Shown: piece after piece, positions 34,770 through 42,310 of the stretch
How the letters are laid out: the number at the start of each line of letters is the position of its first letter
How positions within the stretch are numbered: the stretch's first letter is position 1
From: Paraburkholderia piptadeniae
Lineage (GTDB): Bacteria; Pseudomonadota; Gammaproteobacteria; Burkholderiales; Burkholderiaceae
Length of the DNA stretch: 64,000 nt
Direction of reading: 5' to 3'
Assembly: GCF_900007165.1 (NCBI RefSeq)
Contig: NZ_CYGY02000043.1
Span: 1 to 64,000, forward strand
Position numbers and translations under genes: made by a program
The notes under the pieces: model-generated
What the model saw: only the letters and a program-made list of their open reading frames with translations
The model's database searches: none
What the model was told of the DNA's origin: nothing

Positions 34770-34907
34770 TTCCAGTCCTGCAAAAAAAATAAGCTTAATG
34801 TTGGAGGCGACAATATCACGCGAGTTCAGCCGCAATCCACGTGCAAACTGCGAGAGTCGTATCCGAGTGTTACGGTAGCCCAACCAGCGACTCTCAATCA
34901 TCTGACA

Positions 34908-35891
34908 TCAGCGCAGCTTCAGCGACGGATAGCCGAAATGCGCTGGCGGCACGATCTGGCCGCCGGGGACGGTCGGCGGCACGTCGGCGGGAGGCGTCGT
35001 CGGCTGCGCGCCCGATGCCGGTTCGGCGCCGCCAGCCGTCGCGCCCGAAGCCGCTTGCGGCGCGGACGCGGGCGCAGCGGGCTTCGCGGCCGCTCCCGCG
35101 CCCGGCGCGGCGCCAGCCGCCGGCGCTGCCGCCGCGGCGCCGCCTTCGACGTCTTCGTACTTCGGGGGCGGCGCTTCATTGCCGTAGTCCGGCAGGCCCG
35201 TCGCAGCGCTCCCATCCGACAGCAGATAGCGGCGGCGCTGCAAGTACGCGTTACGCACGAACGAGTACTTGTCGAGCGCCGCGCCTTCGAGCACGTCGCT
35301 CGCGCCCAGCAGGTTCGCGCGCACGTTGATGAGGTTCAGGCCGTAGAGCGCCCAGCTCACGCTGTCGGGCTTCACGTACGTCAGCGGGTTGATGAAGTAG
35401 TTGCCCACCATGCCGACGCCGTCACGCACCGTGCTCGGTCCGAACAGCGGCAGCACGAGATACGGCCCCGACGGCACGCCGTAATGGCCGAGCGTCAGGC
35501 CGAAGTCGTTGTCGTGCTTCGGCAGCTTCGCAATCGTCGCGACGTCGAACAGGCCGCCGACACCGAACACCGTATTGATCACGATCCGCATGATGTCCGA
35601 CACACCATCGGCGATCTTCAGCTGCAACAGGTTGTTCGCCGCGATGTACACGTCGCCGATGTTCGAGAAGAAGTTCGTCACGCTGTCACGCACCGGCTGC
35701 GGCGTCACGAACACATAGCCCTTCGCGACGGGCTTCACGGCGTACTGGTCAACCTTGTCGTTGAAGGTGAAGATCGTGCGGTTGAAACCTTCGAGCGGAT
35801 CTTCCTTCGTCGGATTCTGAACGGTTGCGCAACCCGCAAGCATCGTCGCGGCGAGCGCGAGCGCCGCGACACGTGGGCGTGTCGTCTTCAT
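34908..35891 (-). CDS. mlaA: Outer-membrane lipid asymmetry lipoprotein MlaA (VacJ)
   Basis: A 327-residue lipoprotein with lipobox LAGC (acylated Cys21). The conserved DPLEGFNRTIFTFNDKVDQYAVKPVAKGY and VFGVGGLFDVAT segments define the MlaA fold that removes mislocalised phospholipids from the outer leaflet. After residue 240 there is a Pro/Ala/Gly-rich tail of about 85 residues absent from E. coli MlaA. In E. coli the gene is unlinked, whereas here it sits between mlaD and mlaC. Length exceeds the usual 250 because of that tail. Confidence 0.93.
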   Translation of the reverse strand: MKTTRPRVAALALAATMLAGCATVQNPTKEDPLEGFNRTIFTFNDKVDQYAVKPVAKGYVFVTPQPVRDSVTNFFSNIGDVYIAANNLLQLKIADGVSDIMRIVINTVFGVGGLFDVATIAKLPKHDNDFGLTLGHYGVPSGPYLVLPLFGPSTVRDGVGMVGNYFINPLTYVKPDSVSWALYGLNLINVRANLLGASDVLEGAALDKYSFVRNAYLQRRRYLLSDGSAATGLPDYGNEAPPPKYEDVEGGAAAAAPAAGAAPGAGAAAKPAAPASAPQAASGATAGGAEPASGAQPTTPPADVPPTVPGGQIVPPAHFGYPSLKLR

Positions 35892-35903
35892 TTCTTGTTC
35901 TCC

Positions 35904-36458
35904 TTATTGACCGGACGCGCCCGAAGCAGCCGCAGCCGGAGCTGCGGGAGCCGACGCTGCGGGCGCGGGCGCCGCAGCAGACGCACCGGGTTTGGCAGCC
36001 CCCGAATCCGCCGCCTTGCTATAGAGGAACTGCCCGATCAGATTCTCCAGGACGATGGCCGACTGGGTCATCGTGATCGTGTCGCCGGCTTTCAGCATTT
36101 CGCTGTCGCCGCCCGGCTCGAGACCGATGTACTGCTCACCCAGCAAGCCCGCCGTCAGAATCTTCGCGGACGTGTCCTTCGGAAACTGATATTGCTTGTC
36201 GATATCGAGCGTCACGACCGCCTGATACGAGTTGCTGTCGAAGCCGATCGACGCCACGCGGCCCACCGTCACGCCCGCGCTCTTGACGGGCGCGCGCGGC
36301 TTGAGTCCGCCGATATTGTCGAATTTCAGCTTGACGGGATATGTCGCCTGAAACGACAGCGAGCTCATGTTGCCGGCCTTCAGCGCGAGGAACAGTAGCG
36401 CGATGAATCCCAACACCACGAACAGACCGACCCAGAAATCGAGAGCAGTTTTTTTCAT
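35904..36458 (-). CDS. mlaD: MCE-domain lipid-binding protein MlaD
   Basis: A 184-residue protein anchored by an N-terminal helix (residues 7-27), with the MCE domain at about 38-115 (VKLKFDNIGGLKPRAPVKSAGVTVG) and a helix with ENLIGQFLYSK. A C-terminal low-complexity Ala/Pro/Ser tail (149-184) follows. It forms the periplasmic hexameric ring of the Mla transporter. I chose ATG 36458 (MKKTALDFW); ATG 36464 adds two residues and is equally possible. Confidence 0.93.
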   Translation of the reverse strand: MKKTALDFWVGLFVVLGFIALLFLALKAGNMSSLSFQATYPVKLKFDNIGGLKPRAPVKSAGVTVGRVASIGFDSNSYQAVVTLDIDKQYQFPKDTSAKILTAGLLGEQYIGLEPGGDSEMLKAGDTITMTQSAIVLENLIGQFLYSKAADSGAAKPGASAAAPAPAASAPAAPAAAASGASGQ

Positions 36459-36566
36459 CGTCATCCCAAAGAGAATTCTGTCGCAGCGGCGTGACACCCG
36501 TGCGGCGCAGCTCGATTCGTGCGTCGCATCACGGTTCACACCGCGCAAGTCTTGGCTGAATACCGC

Positions 36567-37334
36567 CTAGCTGAACATCAGAGCGGTCAGCAGGAAATCG
36601 AGACCGAGCACCGCGAGCGACGCATAGACGACCGTCTTCGTCGTCGCGCGCGACACGCCTTCCGGTGTGGCCTTGGCTTCGTAGCCCTGGTAGAGGGCGA
36701 TGAACGTCACCGCGAAACCGAACACGATGCTTTTGATCACGCCGTTGCCGACGTCGCGATACGCATCGACACCGCCTTGCATCTGCGACCAGAACGAACC
36801 CGCATCGACGCCGATCATCAGCACGCCCACGACGTAGCCGCCCAGCACGCCGACGGCGCTGAAGATCGCGGCGAGCACCGGCATCGCGATGATGCCCGCC
36901 CACATGCGCGGCGCCACGACCACTTTGAGCGGATCGACGGCCATCATTTCCATTGCCGTCAGTTGCTCGCCCGCCTTCATCAGGCCGATTTCAGCCGTCA
37001 GCGACGTGCCCGCGCGCCCGGCGAACAGCAGCGCCGTCACGACAGGCCCGAGTTCGCGCACGAGTGACAGCGCGACCAGCAAGCCCAGCGCCTGTTCGGA
37101 ACCATAGCGGTTGAGCGTGTAATAGCCTTGCAGCCCCAGCACGAAGCCGACGAACAGCCCCGACACCGCGATGATCACCAGCGAATAGTTGCCGACGAAG
37201 TGGACCTGCTTCGTGACAAGACGCGGACGGCGCAGCAGCGGAAAAAATTCCAGCACGAGGCGCACGAACATGCGGGTTGCATAACCCGTCTGACCGAGGC
37301 CGCAGATGACGGTACGACCGATGGTGCTGATCAT
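36567..37334 (-). CDS. mlaE: Mla lipid transporter permease MlaE
   Basis: A 255-residue permease with the family motifs FVGFVLGLQGYYTLNRYGSEQALG, LLFAGRAGTSLTAEIGLMKAGEQLTAMEMMAVDP, and GYVVGVLMIG. It forms the dimeric membrane core of MlaFEDB. The ATG overlaps the mlaF stop as ATGA, so it is coupled to the ATPase. The frame continues upstream through mlaF in another phase, which is not coding. Confidence 0.95.
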   Translation of the reverse strand: MISTIGRTVICGLGQTGYATRMFVRLVLEFFPLLRRPRLVTKQVHFVGNYSLVIIAVSGLFVGFVLGLQGYYTLNRYGSEQALGLLVALSLVRELGPVVTALLFAGRAGTSLTAEIGLMKAGEQLTAMEMMAVDPLKVVVAPRMWAGIIAMPVLAAIFSAVGVLGGYVVGVLMIGVDAGSFWSQMQGGVDAYRDVGNGVIKSIVFGFAVTFIALYQGYEAKATPEGVSRATTKTVVYASLAVLGLDFLLTALMFS

Positions 37335-38152
37335 GCGCGGCCTCCGCCGATGCCGAAATCCGCCGCAAGCGGCGTGCTGCTCGGGTAATGAAATTTGAAC
37401 GGACCGTCGGGCGCGCCGTCGATGAACTGGCGCACGGTCGGATCGGTCGACTCGCGCAGCTCGGCGGGCGTGCCTTCGGCGAGGACGCCGCCGTTCGCGA
37501 GGAAGTAGACGTAGTCGGCGATCGCGAACGACTCGGGCACGTCGTGCGTGACGAGGATGGACGTGGCGCCGAGCGCCTGATTCAGCGCGCGGATCAGGTT
37601 CGCGGTGATGCCGAGCGAGATGGGGTCGAGACCGGCGAACGGCTCGTCGTACATCATCAGTTCGGGATCGAGCGCGATTGCGCGGGCAAGCGCGACGCGG
37701 CGCGCCATGCCGCCCGAAATCTCCGACGGCGCGAGGTCGCGCGCGCCGCGCAGGCCGACCGCGTTCAGCTTCATCAGCACGAGGTCGCGGATCAGTTCGT
37801 CGGGGAGGTCGGTGTGCTCGCGCAGCGCGAAGGCGACGTTCTCGAACACCGACATGTCGGTGAAAAGCGCGCCGAACTGGAACAGCATGCCCATCTTGCG
37901 CCGCAGCGCGTACAGGCCGTCGCGCGTCTGCGCGCCGATGTCCTGCCCGTGAAACAGCACCTGGCCGCGCTTCGCGCGCACGAGGCCACCGATGAGCCGC
38001 AGCACGGTGGTCTTCCCGCACCCGGACCCGCCCATGACTGCGACCACCTGGCCGCGTTTGAAGCGCAGATTCAGGTTCGACAGGACGAGGCGCTCGCCAT
38101 AGCCGAAGTCGACGTCGCGCAGTTCGAGAAGGGGCTCGGAAGAGGATGGCAC
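37331..38152 (-). CDS. mlaF: Mla lipid transporter ATP-binding protein MlaF
   Basis: A 273-residue ATPase: Walker A GGSGCGKTT, signature SGGMARR, Walker B LMMYDEPFAGLDP, and H-loop VTHDVPESF. The N-terminal EPLLELRDVDFGYGERLVLSNLNL starts the NBD. It powers phospholipid transport through MlaE and is regulated by MlaB. It is the first gene of mlaFEDACB, with a TATAAT about 35 bp upstream of its start. Confidence 0.95.
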   Translation of the reverse strand: MPSSSEPLLELRDVDFGYGERLVLSNLNLRFKRGQVVAVMGGSGCGKTTVLRLIGGLVRAKRGQVLFHGQDIGAQTRDGLYALRRKMGMLFQFGALFTDMSVFENVAFALREHTDLPDELIRDLVLMKLNAVGLRGARDLAPSEISGGMARRVALARAIALDPELMMYDEPFAGLDPISLGITANLIRALNQALGATSILVTHDVPESFAIADYVYFLANGGVLAEGTPAELRESTDPTVRQFIDGAPDGPFKFHYPSSTPLAADFGIGGGRA

Positions 38153-38176
38153 GTAATGGACAGTCCTTTTACACGG

Positions 38177-38197
38177 AAGGCCGAATTATAGGGCCTT
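38177..38197 (-). promoter_or_regulatory. Probable -10 of mlaF within a small inverted repeat
   Basis: TATAAT on the minus strand at 38190-38185, flanked by AAGGCC (38177-38182) and GGCCTT (38192-38197). The -35 region is not a good match. A start near 38178 would leave a leader of about 25 nt. The flanking repeat could be an operator. Confidence 0.45.
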
Positions 38198-38261
38198 CGT
38201 GCAAACCCTGCCTTGACGGCGCCACGATTTAACCTTTCGAACCCTTCTCCCAACTTTTGGG

Positions 38262-39359
38262 CTACGCGAAAGCCTGCTGCAACGACGCGACTGCGGCGGC
38301 GGGATCGGCGGCTTCAGTCACCGCGCGCACCACGGCCGCGCTTTTCACACCCGTCGTGAGCACTTGCGGCAGCACATCGCCGCTGATGCCGCCGATCGCG
38401 ACAAGCGGCACGACGCCATCCAGCAATTTCACGTAGCGCGCAAGCCTTGCGAGACCTTGCGGCGCGGTAGGCATCACCTTCGTCGTGGTCGGGAACACGG
38501 CGCCGAGCGCGATGTAGCTCGGACGGAAATGCAGCGCCGTCAACATCTCGTAGTAGCCGTGCGTCGAGAGGCCGAGGCGCACGCCCGCCGCCGCGAGCGC
38601 GTGCAGGTCGGCGGTATGCACGTCTTCCTGCCCGAGGTGTACGCCGTAAGCGCCAGCGTCGATGGCGGCCTGCCAGTGATCGTTGATGAACACTTGCGCG
38701 TCGTGCTTGCGGCCCGCCGCGACGGAGCGCGCGATTTCCTTCTTCAGCTCGTCGGGCTCCGCCGTCTTGCGGCGCAACTGCACGGTCTTCACGCCGAAGC
38801 CGACCACGCGTTCGACCCAGTCCGCCGTCGGCAGCACGGGATAGAGGCCAAGCGCGTCGGGGCACGCGGCGAACGGCTGCGCGGGCGCGTCGGGCAGACC
38901 GGCGACGCGCGGAAAGCGCGACAGATCGCACGGCCAGGCATCGTCGGATTTCGTTTCGTCGCCGTCGCGCCATGCGAGCGCGAGCACCAGCGCGTCGTGC
39001 GGATCGAAGCCGCAATCGAGGAACGCCGCCAGCGCGGGAATCCAGTCTTCGGCGAGATGCCCTTCGAGCTGATAGCGCGCGCCGCCCAGATGCAGCACCG
39101 CGCGGCCCGCCGCCGCCTCGATCACGCCCGCGCCCTGCGTCAGCCAGCGCGCGATCTGCTCGCCGCGCTGCTGCAGATCGGCGACGACGATCAGATCGCC
39201 GCCGTTCGCGTCATCGTGCGCCGTCAGGCAGATGCGCCAGTCGACGTGCGTCGGCGGCCAGTCGCCGAGGCGCGCGCGGATGCGCTCGGCGGCTTCCGTG
39301 AGTTCGTCGGCGGGTGGCCAGAACAGGTCGCGGCCCGCGAGTTTCAGGGTTTCGGTCAT
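38262..39359 (-). CDS. thiE: Thiamine-phosphate synthase ThiE with N-terminal extension
   Basis: A 365-residue protein. The C-terminal 200 residues (from about 166) form the ThiE TIM barrel that couples HMP-PP and thiazole phosphate: VKTVQLRRKT, VFINDHWQAAIDAGAYGVHLGQEDV, GLSTHGYYEM, and VAIGGISGDV. The first 165 residues are an extra domain whose DPHDALVLALAWRDGD segment resembles part of ThiD-like kinases, without clear catalytic motifs. Its ATG overlaps the thiG stop (ATGA). Plain ThiE is about 210 residues. Confidence 0.88.
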   Translation of the reverse strand: MTETLKLAGRDLFWPPADELTEAAERIRARLGDWPPTHVDWRICLTAHDDANGGDLIVVADLQQRGEQIARWLTQGAGVIEAAAGRAVLHLGGARYQLEGHLAEDWIPALAAFLDCGFDPHDALVLALAWRDGDETKSDDAWPCDLSRFPRVAGLPDAPAQPFAACPDALGLYPVLPTADWVERVVGFGVKTVQLRRKTAEPDELKKEIARSVAAGRKHDAQVFINDHWQAAIDAGAYGVHLGQEDVHTADLHALAAAGVRLGLSTHGYYEMLTALHFRPSYIALGAVFPTTTKVMPTAPQGLARLARYVKLLDGVVPLVAIGGISGDVLPQVLTTGVKSAAVVRAVTEAADPAAAVASLQQAFA

Positions 39360-40192
39360 GCAGCGGCGCTCCCATCCTGGTGCCAGAACGGCATGCCGAC
39401 GACGGGCGTGCTCGCATGGGCGGTTTCACGTTCGGCCATCGGGCCGGCCAGATAAGCCTCGCGGCCGGCTTCGACGCCCAGCGCGAACGCGCGCGCCATG
39501 GTCTCGGGATGCGTCGCCTGCGACACGGCCGTATTCAGCAGCACGCCGTCGAAGCCCCACTCCATCACCTGGCTCGCATGCGACGGCACGCCGAGCCCCG
39601 CGTCGACGATCAGCGGCACACCGGGCAGACGCTCGCGCAGCACGCGCAAGCCATACGGATTCAGCACGCCCTTGCCGGTGCCGATGGGCGCACCCCACGG
39701 CATCAGCGCTTCGCAGCCCGCATCGAGCAGACGCCGGCCGATCACTAGATCTTCGGTGCAATACGGCAGCACCTTGAAGCCATCCTTGACCAGTTGCGCG
39801 GCAGCTTCGATCAGGCCGACGGGATCGGGCTGCAGCGTGTAGTCATCGCCGATCAGCTCGAGCTTGATCCAGTCGGTCTCGAAAATCTCGCGCGCCATGT
39901 GCGCCGTCGTGACCGCCTCGCCGACCGTCTGGCATCCCGCCGTGTTCGGCAGTAGCGGCACGCCGTGGCGCTTGATCAGATCGAAGAAGCCGGCTTCCGC
40001 GCCGCCCTCGTTCATCTGCCGGCGCAGCGCGATCGTCACCATGCCGGGCTTCGCCGCCGCGATCGAATCCGACAGCGACTGCAGCGACGGATAGCGCGAT
40101 GTGCCCAGCAGCACGCGGCTCTGGAAGGTTTCGCCGTAAAGCGTGAGCACGTCGGCGGGGGCCAGCGCGGGTGGGTTCGCGTGTGAGTTCAT
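39356..40192 (-). CDS. thiG: Thiazole synthase ThiG
   Basis: A 278-residue (beta/alpha)8 enzyme that assembles the thiazole ring from DXP, dehydroglycine and ThiS thiocarboxylate. The Schiff-base Lys is in DWIKLELIGDD, with TVGEAVTTAHMAREIF and VDAGLGVPSHASQVMEWG further on. It starts MNSHANPP at 40192. It lies between thiS (about 90 bp) and thiE (4-nt overlap) on the minus strand. Confidence 0.95.
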   Translation of the reverse strand: MNSHANPPALAPADVLTLYGETFQSRVLLGTSRYPSLQSLSDSIAAAKPGMVTIALRRQMNEGGAEAGFFDLIKRHGVPLLPNTAGCQTVGEAVTTAHMAREIFETDWIKLELIGDDYTLQPDPVGLIEAAAQLVKDGFKVLPYCTEDLVIGRRLLDAGCEALMPWGAPIGTGKGVLNPYGLRVLRERLPGVPLIVDAGLGVPSHASQVMEWGFDGVLLNTAVSQATHPETMARAFALGVEAGREAYLAGPMAERETAHASTPVVGMPFWHQDGSAAA

Positions 40193-40280
40193 GCGTGAGT
40201 CCTTGGCTTGTGTCAGCTGCTTGTGTCGCGTGCTTGTGTCCGCCTGCTTTTGTCACTTGCGGCAGGCGGCGCCTCGCCCG

Positions 40281-40478
40281 TCAGCCGCCCGCGACGGGAT
40301 GCACGACGTCGAGCTTGTCGCCTGCCTGCAAGGCGCGCGCGGCATGCTGCGCACGCGCGACGAAATTGCCGTTCAGCGCGACGGCGAACGGCGGCCGCGC
40401 GCCGAAAGCGTTGAGCGCGTCGGCGACCGTCGCGCCCTCGGGCAGCGACAGCGGCTTGTGGTTGATCTGGATATCCAT
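40281..40478 (-). CDS. thiS: Sulfur-carrier protein ThiS
   Basis: A 65-residue ubiquitin-like carrier ending in the required Gly-Gly (VHPVAGG), which is adenylated and thiocarboxylated to donate sulfur to ThiG. MDIQINHKPLSLPEGATV is a normal start for the family. It lies 9 bp after thiO and before thiG. The length is normal. Confidence 0.93.
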   Translation of the reverse strand: MDIQINHKPLSLPEGATVADALNAFGARPPFAVALNGNFVARAQHAARALQAGDKLDVVHPVAGG

Positions 40479-40487
40479 GTCTTTCGT

Positions 40488-41648
40488 TCAAACGTTGAGA
40501 GTAGCGGCCGGGCGGGCGTCGCCACGGATGTGCCCGCGATCCAGCTGGAACAGCTCCCTCCAGCGCGCATTGTTCCGCCAGTCGGCGAAGGCGTCTTCAT
40601 CGGCGACGCGGCCATCCAGCAGCGCCGACGCGAAGCGCACCGCTTCGCCCGCGACTTCGGGCACGATCATGTAGCCGTGCCGGTACAGCCCGTTCACGCG
40701 CAGCGTGCTCGCACCGTCCCACATCAGGGCGGGACGATGATCGGGCAGCGTCGGCCGGCACTGCGAATTCAGTTCGAGAATGCGCGCCTCGCCGAAAGCC
40801 GGGTGGACGGAAAACGCCGCGCTCAGCAGTTCTAGTGCCGAGCGCACGCTGACGGGCGACATGTCCTCGCCCTCCACTTCCGTCGCGCCGATCACGTACA
40901 GATCGTTCTCCTTCGGCGCGATATAGAGCGGATAGCGCGGATGCAGCAGCCGCACCGGGCGTGTCAGGCCGATGCCGGGCGCGTGCACGCGCGCGACCTC
41001 GCCGCGAATGCCGCGCAGCGTCGGCATGACGGGCTTCGCGCCGAGCCCGCGGCAATCGATCGTGATGCGCGCGGCCGGCAATGCGTTGTCGTCGACGGAC
41101 GTATTCCAGTGCGTCTCGACGCCGCGCGCCGCTAGACCCGCCGCGAGCGCCGCCAGCAGTTGACGGTTGTCAAGCTGTCCCTCGTGCGGCAACAGCCAGC
41201 CCTGATTGAAACGGCCGCCGAGCGCCGGTTCGGCCGCGCCGACCTGAGCACCCGCCAGCGCCACGAGGCCGCCGTCGAGCAGTTCGGCGGGCGCGTTCGC
41301 GCGCAGGCGGCGCTCGAACAGCGGCGCTTCGGCGCGATCGCTGTGGTGCCACACGATCAGCGAGCCGTTGCGCTGGAAAAAGACCCGCTCGGGCAACTGA
41401 TCGAGCAACGTCGGCCACGTTTCCAGCGACGCCGCGCCCAGCCGCGTAATCAGCAGTTCGGCGCTGGCCGCCTCGGCGAGCGGCGCGAGCATGGCCGCCG
41501 CGACCCACGCGGCCGCCTGCGAGCCCGACACGTCGCCGCGCTCGTACAGCGCGACACGATGCCCGTCGCCCGCGAGTTGCCATGCGACGAGACGCCCGCA
41601 CAGCCCGCCGCCGATCACGGCGAAATCCGGTTGAGCAGAGATCGTCAT
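40488..41648 (-). CDS. thiO: Glycine oxidase ThiO
   Basis: A 386-residue FAD enzyme that makes dehydroglycine for thiazole synthesis in aerobes. The FAD motif is FAVIGGGLCGRLVAWQLA near residues 9-26, with VNGLYRHGYMIVPEVAGEA at the C-terminus typical of the GlyOx/ThiO group. ATG 41648 is chosen (MTISAQPDF); the frame reaches 41828 but that part is rich in Arg and Ala and lies in the leader. First gene of the thi operon, downstream of a TPP riboswitch. Presence of thiO rather than thiH fits an aerobic lifestyle. Confidence 0.92.
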   Translation of the reverse strand: MTISAQPDFAVIGGGLCGRLVAWQLAGDGHRVALYERGDVSGSQAAAWVAAAMLAPLAEAASAELLITRLGAASLETWPTLLDQLPERVFFQRNGSLIVWHHSDRAEAPLFERRLRANAPAELLDGGLVALAGAQVGAAEPALGGRFNQGWLLPHEGQLDNRQLLAALAAGLAARGVETHWNTSVDDNALPAARITIDCRGLGAKPVMPTLRGIRGEVARVHAPGIGLTRPVRLLHPRYPLYIAPKENDLYVIGATEVEGEDMSPVSVRSALELLSAAFSVHPAFGEARILELNSQCRPTLPDHRPALMWDGASTLRVNGLYRHGYMIVPEVAGEAVRFASALLDGRVADEDAFADWRNNARWRELFQLDRGHIRGDARPAATLNV

Positions 41649-42310
41649 CACGCGGCTCCCCGGCGCGCCGCAAACGGCACGCGCATGACGAAGCGACCGG
41701 CAGAAGCCGGGCCAACGAAGCAAATAACTGAACAATGAGCGGTCATCGAATCCTTTCCGTACGGCAGACGTGCGCACGTACCCAAGGACGAAACCGGCGG
41801 GCGAGGCCGGCCGGGCATGGACGCTCACCGTTGAACGGGAGCGCGGCCCGGCGGAAGGAGCACTTCCAGGAAAAACTTCCCGAAAACTTCCCGCGCCGGT
41901 ATTACCCGGATCGGGTGCGAAGGGTCTCTCTCAGCCTCGCTGCAACGACTGCTTGCGCACGAAGCACCCCTGTTTCGTCCGGACCATTAGACCATAAAAG
42001 CCGCGCGCGCCGCAAACCCGGAAGGAACGCAATCGGCCGGGGCTTATTTTCGAAATGCCGTGGCCTTCGCCGGGTCTGGCACAATGGCACGCGTCAATGC
42101 GGACGGAACCACGCCGCGCTGTCAGGCCACTGCCCGGCTACGGGCGGCGAACTCGCGGCGCTGCGCATCGTCTGCTTAAGTTCAGATTAAGCCGCTGCCG
42201 GGACAATCGCCGCCCGAGCCGCAACGCGACGAGGCATAGGGCGCGCAGCACGAAACCGCACCACGAAGGCACCGCGCCGCCACTCGCGACGACCGTTTGA
42301 AAGGACGCAT
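41649..42310. other. Divergent region between thiO and the BacA-like transporter gene
   Basis: About 660 bp. The minus-strand half is the thi leader with a TPP riboswitch at 41885-41976 and a 240-bp tail before thiO. The right half must hold the transporter promoter; a small inverted repeat GCTTAA/TTAAGC (42174-42192) is a possible operator. The plus-strand frames here are Arg-rich and unsupported. Confidence 0.5.
41885..41976 (-). promoter_or_regulatory. TPP riboswitch (THI box) upstream of thiO
   Basis: On the minus strand the two conserved THI cores are present: GGGGTGCTTC at the 5' side, then GGCTGAGAGAGACCCTTCGCACCCGATCCGGG in pieces, with CTGAGA and the ACCC-GATC-GGTAATACC core and closing GCGCGGGAAG. 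The layout and the thiO-thiS-thiG-thiE operon just downstream make the identification strong. Bound TPP should repress by termination or by masking the ribosome site, over 240 nt before thiO. Confidence 0.93.

Noticed and set aside
34161..36398. A 745-codon plus-strand frame across mlaC, mlaA and mlaD
   Set aside because: It spans three well-supported genes on the other strand and is Arg/His-rich without a start site.
36567..38021. Reading mlaE as a 484-residue protein
   Set aside because: The extra 229 residues are mlaF read in another frame; the MISTIGRT start at 37334 overlaps the mlaF stop by ATGA.
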